From: PALSA-612 sp963776735
GTDB taxonomy: Bacteria; Actinomycetota; Thermoleophilia; Gaiellales; Gaiellaceae
Length of the DNA: 64,000 bases
Direction: 5' to 3'
Assembly (NCBI GenBank): GCA_963776735.1
Contig: CAVZNV010000005.1
Span: forward strand, 1 to 64,000
Shown here: positions 16,744-24,824 of the stretch, piece after piece
How positions within the stretch are numbered: position 1 is the first letter of the stretch
Layout of the letters: the number at the start of each line of letters is the position of its first letter
The notes under the pieces: generated by a model
The model's input: only the letters and a program-made list of their open reading frames with translations
Told to the model about the DNA's origin: nothing
Database searches by the model: none
Made by a program: the position numbers and the translations under genes

Positions 16744-17169
16744 TCAGGCGGCGGCCGGCAGCGCGCGGTGGGCGAGCGCGAACCTGGCCCACGTCGCCAT
16801 CGCGAGCAGCGTGACGACGACGTCGCTGGCCACGCAGTACTGGCAGATCGCGTGGATCAGGAAGAGCTGAGCAACGAGCAGGTAGGCGCTGAAGGCCACG
16901 CCCGCGGCCGCCAGGCCGAAGCCGACGGCGGCCGCGGACGGCCCGCGGGCAACAGCCGTCCCCAGGATCGCCAGATAGGCGGCGAGCCCGAGAACGGCCA
17001 CCGGGATGCCCGCGATCACGGCGTAGCTCGAGTGCTGGACGGTCTCGCAACCGCCCGTCGCGCAGTAGAGCTGCGTCCCCGCGTAGCGGGAGTAGGTCAG
17101 GTACGACGCGACGGCGGCGCCCGCGACGGCGAGCGCGCCGATCGCCACCCGCAGGTGGTTCTCGCTCAT
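16744..17169 (-). CDS. Vitamin K epoxide reductase (VKOR) family protein
   Basis: Four-helix membrane protein that re-oxidises a DsbA-like partner and passes electrons to quinone, supporting disulfide formation outside the cytoplasm. 141 residues. The loop cysteines C36 and C41 (YCATGGC) and the active-site CQYC at 109-112 are both present. The ATG at 17169 overlaps the stop of the DsbA-like gene (ATGA), which fits the common DsbA-VKOR pairing. Confidence 0.92.
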   Translation of the reverse strand: MSENHLRVAIGALAVAGAAVASYLTYSRYAGTQLYCATGGCETVQHSSYAVIAGIPVAVLGLAAYLAILGTAVARGPSAAAVGFGLAAAGVAFSAYLLVAQLFLIHAICQYCVASDVVVTLLAMATWARFALAHRALPAAA

Positions 17170-17948
17170 CGCGCCAGGAGCTGGTCGAGCGCCGGCGTGA
17201 ACGCGCTCGCGTCGAGGCTCTGGATCTGCAGGTAGCGCAGCGGCTGCCCACGCCTCGCGACCTCGAACGTCGGAGTCTGGATCTGCGAGCCCATCAGGGC
17301 GAGGGCCTGGGCGTGCATCGACTGGATCTGCTCCTGCGTGGCCTTGCTGCCACGGCTGCTCTGCCAGTCCGCAATCGCCAGTCCCGGGGTCGCCGCGGCG
17401 GCCGCGCGCAGCTTCGCGTCGGTCACCCAGCCGGTGTTCTCCTCGCCCTGGTTGCGGTAGAGGAGGTCGATCATGTTCCACGCCTTGTTCTGTGCCGCCG
17501 CTGCGGTCACCGACTCGAGCGCCTTCTCGGAATCGGGGCCGAGGAAGGCGATGCCGCGGAACTCGAGCTGCACCTTCCCGGTCCGCACGTACTCGCGGAC
17601 GATCGTGGGCAGCGTCGCGACCGCGTACTCACGGCAGATCGGACACTGGAGGTCGCCGTACTCGACCATGCGCACGGGCGCCGTCGGGCTGCCGAGCGTG
17701 AAGCCACTCTGCGGGATGCCGCCGATGAGGGCGTTCGTCGCCTGCGCTCCCGTGACCGTGCTCGAAGACCCGCTGCCGGACCCCGCCACGCTGACGCCGA
17801 TGAGGACGCCGGCGAGAACGACCGCGCCGACGGCCGCGAGCACGAGCAGCCGGCGGGGAGTGAGCCACTGGGCGGAACCAGGGGTCGGCTTCCGTGCCGT
17901 GCCGTTCGGGCGGCGTTTCGGGGCCCGGACTGCGGGATTGTGCGCCAT
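17166..17948 (-). CDS. Membrane-anchored DsbA-like thioredoxin
   Basis: 260 residues: basic N-terminus, one TM helix at about 33-55, a Ser/Gly linker, then a DsbA/thioredoxin_4 domain with active site CPIC at 102-105 (YGDLQCPIC) and a cis-Pro in TPTFEV near 225. It would introduce or shuffle disulfides in exported proteins and be recharged by the overlapping VKOR. No RBS stands out at 17948. Confidence 0.9.
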   Translation of the reverse strand: MAHNPAVRAPKRRPNGTARKPTPGSAQWLTPRRLLVLAAVGAVVLAGVLIGVSVAGSGSGSSSTVTGAQATNALIGGIPQSGFTLGSPTAPVRMVEYGDLQCPICREYAVATLPTIVREYVRTGKVQLEFRGIAFLGPDSEKALESVTAAAAQNKAWNMIDLLYRNQGEENTGWVTDAKLRAAAAATPGLAIADWQSSRGSKATQEQIQSMHAQALALMGSQIQTPTFEVARRGQPLRYLQIQSLDASAFTPALDQLLAR

Positions 17949-18030
17949 CGCCGCGCACCGTAGGCATCTGACCGTTGCGGCTCATCCGAGCGCCCCCTGA
18001 GCGCGGCTCCGTAGCTTCTACCGAGCGCAG

Positions 18031-19155
18031 CTACCGAGCGGGGACGCCGTGCAGCGAGCCGCCGATCGAGCCACCGTCGCCGATCGTCAGGTCGAACCCG
18101 ACCCGGTACGACCGGCCCGACGGGTCATGGACGTCGGCGACGACGTGGGAGCCCTCGAGCCCGATCACCGTGCCCGACGACCACGCCGGCGCACCGGCCG
18201 GCAGCAGCCCGACGACGCTGTCCGTCATCTGCACGCCCCCGCCGTCGACCGGGAACCCGCGCAGGGCGAGGTGGATGCGCCCGTGGAAGTCGCCGTTCGC
18301 CCTGCCGTCGATCGTGACGACGACGAGGCCGCGGCCGGTCTGGGTTTCACCGATCCGGCCCGTCAGCCTGGAGGTGAAGCGCCCCGGTGGGAGCGAGGCC
18401 GACGGGGTCGTCGTCGACGTGCGCGCAGGCTTGCGGAGCGAGACCGGCGTCCCGGCCGCCGCCTGCACGTGGCCGAGCAGGCTCGCCGGCGTGCCGGCCC
18501 GTGCTGCCCAGCCCGCGGCGAGCGGGCCGTTGTTCGCCCAGACGAGCAGCCCGACCGCGACCCCGATCGTCCCGAGCGTCGCGCCGGCCCGGATCGCCGG
18601 GTCCGCGTCCCGCGACTCGAGCAGCCGCCACAGCACCGCGGCGACCACCGCGACGCCGCAGACGACGCCGAGGAAGAGCATCCAGCCGGACTTCGCGTCG
18701 CTGCCCGTGCCGAGCGAGTGCATCATCGCCACGGGCCAGGAGGCGTACGCGAGCCAGTGCACGGCCTTCCACGCACGCGTGCCGATCCGGCGGCGGAGGA
18801 AGCTGGTCACGATCAGCGCCAGCAGGAAGTCGAACGCGACCGTGCCCATCCCGAGCCAGAACGGCCGGTACGGCGAGAGGAAGGGGATGAACGTGTCGAC
18901 GAGGCCGATCGGCGCGAACGAGTCGGCGATCGTCGTGATCACGTGGACGATCGTGAACACGAGCGCGAGCAGCGTCACGTTCCGGTGCAGGCCGTAGACG
19001 AGGAAACGCGGCCAGCGGTCGGTCTTCCAGCGCGTCGTGTTCGCGACGCCGAGCACGACCGAGGCGGTCAGCAGGAGCAGCGCGACGGCGCCGGAGGCTC
19101 GGGTCAGGTACCACAGCTCCTTGCCGTTGTTCGACGCTGCGAGGACGAGGGTCAC
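18031..19155 (-). CDS. Ferric-reductase-like heme b membrane protein with C-terminal exported domain
   Basis: 374 residues. The N-terminal 190 residues form a six-helix ferric reductase/MsrQ-like core with paired His residues (LHRNV near 57, VHVITT near 70, VHWLAY near 132, MHSLG near 144) for b-type heme. After another TM (about 195-212) comes a roughly 150-residue domain rich in beta-strand signals and without cofactor motifs. It lacks cytosolic FAD/NAD domains, so it must receive electrons from another protein. It overlaps the Pro-rich gene upstream by four bases. Confidence 0.8.
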   Translation of the reverse strand: MTLVLAASNNGKELWYLTRASGAVALLLLTASVVLGVANTTRWKTDRWPRFLVYGLHRNVTLLALVFTIVHVITTIADSFAPIGLVDTFIPFLSPYRPFWLGMGTVAFDFLLALIVTSFLRRRIGTRAWKAVHWLAYASWPVAMMHSLGTGSDAKSGWMLFLGVVCGVAVVAAVLWRLLESRDADPAIRAGATLGTIGVAVGLLVWANNGPLAAGWAARAGTPASLLGHVQAAAGTPVSLRKPARTSTTTPSASLPPGRFTSRLTGRIGETQTGRGLVVVTIDGRANGDFHGRIHLALRGFPVDGGGVQMTDSVVGLLPAGAPAWSSGTVIGLEGSHVVADVHDPSGRSYRVGFDLTIGDGGSIGGSLHGVPAR

Positions 19156-19565
19156 GATCCTCCGGAGGACGTGACCGGCGGCGCGTAGGACTGGACGGGC
19201 GGCGCGGGCGGCGGCTGCGGTGCCGGCTGCGGGCTCGGCTGCGGTGCCGGCGCCGGCTGCGGGCTCGGCTGCGGCGAGGAAGCAGGCGGCGAGGAGTTCT
19301 GGTCGCTCTGGGCCGGGAGCGGCGGAAGCGACGGCGGCGGCGGGACCTTCTTCACCTTCTTCGCCGGCACGGCGGGCCGGCGCGGAGTGACTACTCGGCG
19401 CAGAACGCGCTTGTGATGCCCGGAGTTGCTCGCCGCGGCGAGCCCGGCGAAGACGGCGGTGAGCACGGCCGTCAGCAGGCCGATGCGCCGCGTGACACGG
19501 TGCAACCGCTGGAGGCCTGCGTTGCGGGCGTGCATCCTGGCCCGTCGCTCACGCGCAGTCGGCAC
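19152..19565 (-). CDS. Single-TM protein with Pro-rich tail
   Basis: 137 residues: Arg-rich cytoplasmic start, TM helix at about 28-47, a basic segment, then a Pro/Gln/Ala-rich tail (about 75-125) likely to span the cell wall. No domain recognised. It overlaps the ferric-reductase-like gene by four bases; small anchored proteins with low-complexity tails precede the other ferric-reductase-like genes in this region too. The GTG at 19565 has TGGAG upstream; an internal ATG at 19535 is the alternative. Confidence 0.65.
   Translation of the reverse strand: MPTARERRARMHARNAGLQRLHRVTRRIGLLTAVLTAVFAGLAAASNSGHHKRVLRRVVTPRRPAVPAKKVKKVPPPPSLPPLPAQSDQNSSPPASSPQPSPQPAPAPQPSPQPAPQPPPAPPVQSYAPPVTSSGGS
19225..19274. 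repeat. 30-bp direct repeat coding the Pro-rich tail
   Basis: GGCTGCGGGCTCGGCTGCGG occurs at 19225 and again at 19255. The 30-base period equals ten codons of the Pro/Gln/Ser tail and may vary in copy number between strains. Confidence 0.6.
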
Positions 19566-19653
19566 GGCTCCAGTGGAGCAACGCTGTATGAGCGAAGAAT
19601 GAGACTTACGGCATCAGCGTCGCGCTGAAGACGATCACGCGACTGAAGCGCAA

Positions 19654-21078
19654 CTACAGGCGGACGGCCGTCGTCTCCGGGCGCGGTGCCTCACGCGACG
19701 GAGTCGCGCGCTCGAGCGCGATCCACACGTCTGCGCCGCCGCCCGGGCGCTCGGACACGCCCGCCTCGCCCCCGTGCGCACGGGCGATCACGTCGACGAT
19801 CGCGAGACCGAGACCCGTTCCGCTACGGCCGCGCGACTCGTCCGAGCGGCTGAAGCGGTCGAACGCGAGCACCGCGAATCCGGGCGGGAAGCCGGGCCCG
19901 TCGTCGAGCACGTGGAGCTCGACGAGCGCCCCTCGCTCTCGAGCCGAGAGCTCGACCGGCCCGGCGCCGTGGCGGAGCGCGTTCTCGACCAGATTCCCGA
20001 GCGCCTGCTCGATGCGTGCCGGATCGGCCAGCACGGCCAGGCTCCCCGGCGCACCGGCCACGCGCACCTCGCGTCCCTCCTCGGCAGCCCGGGCCGTAAA
20101 CCTGTCCGCTGTCGACCCGAGGAGCTCGTCGACCTCGAGCCGCTCGGGCCGGACCGGCAGGCCGCTCTGGTCCGAGTGGGCGATCAGGAGCAGATCCTCG
20201 GCGAGCCGGGTCAGCCGCTCGGTTTCCTCGGCCGCCGAACGGAGCGCCTCCTCGAGCTCGGCGTGCGAGCGAGGGCGCCGCAGCGCCAACTCGAGCTCGG
20301 TCCTGAGCAGCGCGAGCGGCGTGCGCAGCTCGTGGCTCGCATCGGCGACGAAGCGCCGTTCGTGCTCGATGGACGCCTCGAGCCGTCCGAGCATCTGGTT
20401 CAGCGTGTACGCAAGGCGGCTGATCTCGTCGTGGCTCGGCGGCACGGGCAGACGCAGGCCGGGCGTCGCCGCCGAGATCGCCGAGGCGCGCCGACGCATC
20501 GACTCGACCGGCCGCAACGCCGCCGCGGTCACGGCGTAGCCGGCGAGCGAGGCGAGCAGGAGCGCGATCGCCCCGCCGAGCGCGAGCTCGACGAGCAGCC
20601 GGTTGAGCGTGTCCTCGCGCGCGGAGAGCGAGCTCGCCTGGACGAGCACGAGCGACCGGCCACCGTTCGTGACCGGGATCGCCAGCACGCGCCAGTCGGA
20701 GGTTCGGCCCTTGAGGTCGGTCGTCTCGAGAAGGTGCTTTCCGGCCAGGACTTGCGCGACCGTCGAACGGCCGACGAGCGGCCCGATCCCGGTCGGCGAC
20801 GAGCGGACGACGTTTCCGCTCGGGTCGAGGAGCTGGCCGAGCGTCTCGCCCCTGGCGCTGTCCGGGTCGACGAGCTCGAAGTCCAGGTCGTGCTCGAGAT
20901 CGGCCCGCTTCAGATGGCCCGCGGTCTCGGCGGTCCCCCCGCGGAGCGCCGTGTCCACCGACGACAGCAGCGTGTTGCCGACGCGCACATACACGAAGAA
21001 GCCGACCGCCGCGAGCACGACGGCCATGACCGTCGCGAACGCGAGCGTCAGCCGCAGCCGGAGCGAGAGCCTGGTCAT
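19654..21078 (-). CDS. Sensor histidine kinase (OmpR-partner type)
   Basis: Membrane sensor kinase, 474 residues: TM1 about 9-31, an exported sensor region of 130 residues, TM2 about 163-186, HAMP (about 188-240), phospho-acceptor H249 in DASHELRTP, and a HATPase with NLVENALRHG and GTGLGLAIV. It directly follows the response regulator with no gap. Signal unknown; the neighbouring redox genes make an envelope redox cue possible. Confidence 0.93.
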   Translation of the reverse strand: MTRLSLRLRLTLAFATVMAVVLAAVGFFVYVRVGNTLLSSVDTALRGGTAETAGHLKRADLEHDLDFELVDPDSARGETLGQLLDPSGNVVRSSPTGIGPLVGRSTVAQVLAGKHLLETTDLKGRTSDWRVLAIPVTNGGRSLVLVQASSLSAREDTLNRLLVELALGGAIALLLASLAGYAVTAAALRPVESMRRRASAISAATPGLRLPVPPSHDEISRLAYTLNQMLGRLEASIEHERRFVADASHELRTPLALLRTELELALRRPRSHAELEEALRSAAEETERLTRLAEDLLLIAHSDQSGLPVRPERLEVDELLGSTADRFTARAAEEGREVRVAGAPGSLAVLADPARIEQALGNLVENALRHGAGPVELSARERGALVELHVLDDGPGFPPGFAVLAFDRFSRSDESRGRSGTGLGLAIVDVIARAHGGEAGVSERPGGGADVWIALERATPSREAPRPETTAVRL

Positions 21079-21756
21079 CTACCCTGCATCTTCGCGAAGC
21101 CGGTACCCGGCGCCGCGGACGGTCTCGAGCGCATTGCGGCCGAACGGGCGGTCGATCTTCTCCCGCAGGTAGCGGACGTAGACGTCGACGAGGTTCGACC
21201 GCCGCTCGTAGCCCATGTCCCAGGCGGCATCCAGGAGCTGCGTGCGCGAGAGGATCTGCCCGCGGCGCCGCATGAACTCCTCCAGCAGCGCGAACTCCTT
21301 CGTCGAGAGCTGGAGCTCGACGTCGCCGCGCCACGCTCGGCGCTCCGCGGGGTCGAGCCGCAGGTCGCCGACCTCGATGACCGCGGGCCGCTCGACCGGC
21401 GTGCGCCGCCGCAGCGCGCGCAGCCGGGCGAGCAGCTCGGAGAACGCGAACGGCTTGACGAGGTAGTCGTCGGCGCCCGCGTCGAGCCCGACCACGCGGT
21501 CGTCGACGGCGTCGCGGGCGGTCAGGAGCAGGATCGGCGTCCAGACCTCCTGGCGCCGCAGTTCGCGGCAGACCGAGAAGCCGTCGCCACCCGGAAGCAT
21601 GACGTCGAGCAGGATCGCGTCATACGGCGCGGCGCGGGCCATCCAGAGGGCGTCCTCGCCGCGTCCGGTCACGTCGACGGCGTGCCCCTCCTCACGCAGG
21701 CCGCGCTGGAGCAGCCGCGCCATCTTCTCCTCGTCCTCGACCACGAGCACGCGCAT
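21079..21756 (-). CDS. Response regulator, OmpR/PhoB family
   Basis: 225 residues: receiver with D51 (LLDVMLP) and K101 (YLVKPF), then a winged helix (about 128-222, ending VRGAGYRL). Paired with the kinase that follows. It starts 58 bases after the diheme cytochrome gene on the same strand and might be the end of that operon. It is one of two candidates for binding the 11-bp direct repeats before the two redox operons. Confidence 0.94.
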   Translation of the reverse strand: MRVLVVEDEEKMARLLQRGLREEGHAVDVTGRGEDALWMARAAPYDAILLDVMLPGGDGFSVCRELRRQEVWTPILLLTARDAVDDRVVGLDAGADDYLVKPFAFSELLARLRALRRRTPVERPAVIEVGDLRLDPAERRAWRGDVELQLSTKEFALLEEFMRRRGQILSRTQLLDAAWDMGYERRSNLVDVYVRYLREKIDRPFGRNALETVRGAGYRLREDAG

Positions 21757-21814
21757 GTACGTATTGTCCCTCGCAGACGATGAGCCGCCGATGAAGGGGC
21801 TCCCTCCGGCTACG

Positions 21815-22585
21815 TCAGCCGGTCTTCAGCGTCTTGATGTAGGCGACGAGAGCGTCGAGCCGGTCGGGTGGGATGATGCCGCCCCAGTGCGGCATGCTGA
21901 CGATCGGCGCGCGGCCGATCACGCTGCCAGACACGATCACGTCCTTGATCTTCGCGTCCGTGTCGAACTGCTTGAAGAAGTCGGCGCCGGACAGCGGCGG
22001 GATCGACTTGTCGGGCGACTGCGGATTGGGCACGCCGCCGAGGCCGTTCGGGCCGTGGCAGTTGATGCAGCCGTAGAGCGAGTAGAGCGCCTGGCCCTCG
22101 ACGGCCTGTCCTTGCCCCTGGGGGACGACGACCGGCGTCGCCGTCGGCACCTTCGGCAGGCCGGCATGGATGTAGGCGACGAGATCATCGACCTGGCGTG
22201 TCGAGATCACCTGGCCCCAGACCGGCATGTACGGATGGGTCGGGTTCGCCGACTCGCCGAGCCCGTGGTTGATGATCTGCGTCAGCTCCGCCGCCGTCAG
22301 GTTCGTGTTCTTGAGCGCCGGCACGTACGGCGAGACGCCGCCGCGGCCGTCCAGCCCGTGGCACTGCGCGCACGCGAAGTTGACGAAGTCGTGGGCCCCG
22401 GCCGCGACCTGCGCACTGACCGTCGTCGCTGTCGGGATCGTCGGCGTGGAGACCGAAGCGGTGGTCGAGTTCTTCGTCGACCGGCCTAGGAAGAAGCCTC
22501 CGAGCAGCGCCGCCGCGATGCACGCCAGCGCGAAGAGGACGAAGGCTGCGGCAGCATTCTCGGGGTCCCGGAAGCGCCGACGCAT
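21815..22585 (-). CDS. Membrane-anchored diheme cytochrome c
   Basis: 256 residues: TM anchor about 13-34, Thr-rich linker, then two cytochrome c domains with heme sites CAQCH (72-76) and CINCH (173-177) and probable Met ligands in MPVWG (120) and MPHWGG (near 230). It would carry electrons outside the membrane, for example between a heme b membrane protein and a terminal acceptor. It follows the ferric-reductase-like gene by 12 bases, so it is the last member of that operon before the regulator genes. Confidence 0.92.
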   Translation of the reverse strand: MRRRFRDPENAAAAFVLFALACIAAALLGGFFLGRSTKNSTTASVSTPTIPTATTVSAQVAAGAHDFVNFACAQCHGLDGRGGVSPYVPALKNTNLTAAELTQIINHGLGESANPTHPYMPVWGQVISTRQVDDLVAYIHAGLPKVPTATPVVVPQGQGQAVEGQALYSLYGCINCHGPNGLGGVPNPQSPDKSIPPLSGADFFKQFDTDAKIKDVIVSGSVIGRAPIVSMPHWGGIIPPDRLDALVAYIKTLKTG

Positions 22586-22597
22586 CGCGGGATGGTC

Positions 22598-23182
22598 TCA
22601 TGCCTCGCTCGGGCTCGCTTCCGTACTTTTCCGCACGGCTCCCGGCTTGCGCGGCATGAGGATCCGGAACAGCGTCAGCCAGATCACCGGCCCGGCTGCG
22701 AGCGCGATAAGAATCGGCCCGCCGCCGCCCTTCAGGTCGGTACCGCTCGCAAGCGCGTGCCCGAGTGCGAGGACGAACGCGGCGAAGCTGGCGTAGTGCA
22801 GCCGCCGCCAGCCTTTCTGGCCGATCCGCTTCCGCAGACGGAAGGACGCGGCGAGCATCAGCGTCAGCCAGCCGGCGACCACGCCGGCCGCGACGGCTCC
22901 GGGCCGCCACGGCGACGCGAACGGCACGAGTACCGAGGCGACGCGGAAGTGCAGCGTCGGGTCGAAGAGCAAGGCGCCCGCGTGCAGGGCGAGCATCGAG
23001 AGTCCCGTCCACGCGAGCGTCTGGTGCCAGCCGAAGAGCAGCTTCTGGCGGGCCGGCTTGAGCAGTCTCGTGCTCATCGCCAGGCCGAGCCACACCGACA
23101 GCGTCAGCAGGCCGAAGGCGACGAGACCGGCGGCACGGGCGACGTACCACGCGACGGGCGCATGTGCGAGGAAGGCGTTCAT
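22598..23182 (-). CDS. Ferric-reductase-like heme b membrane protein
   Basis: 194 residues, six hydrophobic helices with His in WHQTLAW (near 52), LHAGAL (near 66), LHYASF (near 129) and GHALAS (near 142), the spacing of ferric reductase/MsrQ-type b-heme proteins. No flavin or NAD domain. Starts at the ATG at 23182, which overlaps the ApbE stop by four bases. It is a paralogue of the proteins at 18031 and 26163. Confidence 0.85.
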   Translation of the reverse strand: MNAFLAHAPVAWYVARAAGLVAFGLLTLSVWLGLAMSTRLLKPARQKLLFGWHQTLAWTGLSMLALHAGALLFDPTLHFRVASVLVPFASPWRPGAVAAGVVAGWLTLMLAASFRLRKRIGQKGWRRLHYASFAAFVLALGHALASGTDLKGGGGPILIALAAGPVIWLTLFRILMPRKPGAVRKSTEASPSEA

Positions 23183-24123
23183 GCCGCCGCCTTCGCGAGC
23201 AGCGGCAGCGTGCCGAGTGCGACCGGCTCGCCGATCTCCGGGACGTAGAGCGCGCCCAGGTGCGGGAAGCGGGAGAGGTGGGCTTCGGCTGCTCCGGGCG
23301 TGGAGACGGCGAGCGCGGTCGCGTGCGCCTCGGCTTCGGCGGGGTCGGGCGCCACGACGGTGACGGACAGCGGCCCGGCGACGGCGGGGGCGCCGGTCGC
23401 GGGATCGATCAGGTGGTGAAGGCTGCGCCCGGGGCCGAACCGCCGCCGGTCGCGGCCGGACGTTGCAACGCCGCCGGCGTCGAGCGCGAGCGTGCCCAGC
23501 GTCTCGCCGGGACGGCGAGGGTCGGCGATCGCGACGCGCCAGGGGCCGCTGTCGGGCGTGCGCCCGGCGAGCGCGACGTCGCCGCCGAGATCGACGAGCG
23601 CGCCGGGGAGCCCAGGCCACGCCCAGTGCATGGCGAAGAGTGCGCGACCCGCGGAGAACCCCTTGCCGATACCGCCCAGATCGACCGCGGCCCCCTTCTC
23701 GACGCGTGCGCGGCCGCGGTCGACGTCCAGCTCGACCTCGGCGCCTGCACGCCAGCCGGCGGCCGTCCGGGCGGGGCGCTCGTCCAGCTCGTCGAAGGTC
23801 CGGTCGTAGCCGGCCGCGACGAGGGCGGGCAGGATCGTCGGGTCGTAGCGCCCACCGGTGTCCTCACGTGCGCGCAGCGCCGCCGAGAGCGCGTCGACGA
23901 GCCGTGCGTCGACCTCCACCCACTCGCCCTCCCCGGCGTTCAGCCGCGAGAGGTCGCTCGCCGGGCGGAAACGGGAGAGCGCCTGCTCGCACGCCTCGAC
24001 CTCGTCTCGCCCGGCGGCGAGCGCCTGGTCGGCCTCGCGTCCGTCGAGCGTTCGGACAGTGACCGCGAGCGCGCAGGTCGTCCCCATGGCCCGGAAGGGC
24101 CGCTCGATCAGCCGGCCGATCAT
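23179..24123 (-). CDS. apbE: FAD:protein FMN transferase (ApbE)
   Basis: Attaches FMN from FAD to a Thr or Ser of exported flavoproteins. 314 residues. Family motifs: MGTTCALAV near 13, an RFRPASDLSRLN block near 52, DLGGIGKGFSAGR near 150 and GGDVALAG near 182. No lipobox is seen, so it may work inside the cell or use another export route. No FMN_bind partner with the usual acceptor motif is encoded in the window, so its target is unknown. It overlaps its neighbours on both sides by four bases. Confidence 0.9.
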   Translation of the reverse strand: MIGRLIERPFRAMGTTCALAVTVRTLDGREADQALAAGRDEVEACEQALSRFRPASDLSRLNAGEGEWVEVDARLVDALSAALRAREDTGGRYDPTILPALVAAGYDRTFDELDERPARTAAGWRAGAEVELDVDRGRARVEKGAAVDLGGIGKGFSAGRALFAMHWAWPGLPGALVDLGGDVALAGRTPDSGPWRVAIADPRRPGETLGTLALDAGGVATSGRDRRRFGPGRSLHHLIDPATGAPAVAGPLSVTVVAPDPAEAEAHATALAVSTPGAAEAHLSRFPHLGALYVPEIGEPVALGTLPLLAKAAA

Positions 24124-24335
24124 ACCGGCGGCGCCGGGGAGGTCTGGGTGGTCGCATGCGGAGCGGCCGCCTGGACGACGACCAGCTGCTGCTTGCCGTT
24201 CTTGCCCTTGACGACCATGACCGTCGGAGCCGCGCCGGTCACGGGCGCAGGCGCCTGTGCGCGCGTCCAGGCGAGGACGCCGACGATCGCGATCGTCGCC
24301 CAGACGCTGACCACGGTGGCCCATACGCGGCGCAT
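24120..24335 (-). CDS. Small single-TM protein
   Basis: 71 residues: TM helix about 6-25, then a short exported tail with VMVVKGKNGKQQLVVV and a Thr/Pro-rich end. No domain known. Its stop overlaps apbE by four bases and its start touches the stop of the gene before it, so it is a firm operon member. A role as a small subunit of the membrane electron carrier is a guess. Confidence 0.7.
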   Translation of the reverse strand: MRRVWATVVSVWATIAIVGVLAWTRAQAPAPVTGAAPTVMVVKGKNGKQQLVVVQAAAPHATTQTSPAPPV

Positions 24336-24508
24336 CAGTCGTCACCTCTCTCGTGATACGCGGGCGCGGGCGCAACCTGAGCGGCGACGACCGGGGAGGC
24401 GGACCGGGGAGACACCCCGCGCGACATGCCGGCGACCGCCCCGACCGCGGTGACGACGGTCAGGGCGAGTGCGCCCGCGAGCGCGAGGGCCTGGCGGCGG
24501 GACTTCAT
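24335..24508 (-). CDS. Small exported or anchored protein, first gene of the apbE operon
   Basis: 57 residues from the ATG at 24508 (RBS AAAGGA). KSRRQ followed by a hydrophobic helix (about 7-28) and an Ala/Pro tail. It could be a signal-anchor peptide or a twin-arginine-like leader, but the RR pair lacks the full Tat motif. The triple 11-bp direct repeat lies 50-78 bases upstream. Confidence 0.6.
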   Translation of the reverse strand: MKSRRQALALAGALALTVVTAVGAVAGMSRGVSPRSASPVVAAQVAPAPAYHERGDD

Positions 24509-24557
24509 GGGAGTTCCTTTCTCGAGATTCATGACGCTTCAGTTCTAGGCGGCCCCG

Positions 24558-24586
24558 GGTTAAGGCCGGGCCAAGTCCCGGTCACG
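24558..24586 (-). promoter_or_regulatory. Triple 11-bp direct repeat (OmpR-type operator), apbE operon
   Basis: Read on the plus strand: GGTTAAG at 24558, GGCCAAG at 24569 and GGTCACG at 24580, exactly 11 bases apart. The same triplet occurs at 27615/27626/27637. OmpR/PhoB-type regulators bind direct repeats with this period. It sits 50-78 bases before the first start codon of the operon. The surrounding 29 bases match the other copy at 23 positions. Confidence 0.6.
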
Positions 24587-24611
24587 AATCCGGAACGGCA
24601 AGTAAAGGACG

Positions 24612-24824
24612 TCAGTCGTCGTGCTGCTCGTGCTCGCCTCTCGCGGGCGGCAGCACCACCGGCCGTAGCGGAGCGATCGCCGGCGTGGTTGCGATCACGG
24701 TGGCCCGCGGGCTCAGATGGCCCGGGCCGCCGGAGCCCGTCGCCACGCCGAGCAGCACGACGTTCGCGACGACCGTCGCAGCCACGGCGAGGGCGAGCAC
24801 GAGGCCGACACGAAGCAGGGTCAC
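24612..24824 (-). CDS. Small single-TM protein, last gene of the ferredoxin operon
   Basis: 70 residues from the GTG at 24824, which overlaps the stop of the FAD reductase gene. TM helix about 5-27, then an exported Pro/Ala tail ending in a His/Asp/Glu-rich HEQHDD that could bind metal. Unknown function. Confidence 0.6.
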   Translation of the reverse strand: MTLLRVGLVLALAVAATVVANVVLLGVATGSGGPGHLSPRATVIATTPAIAPLRPVVLPPARGEHEQHDD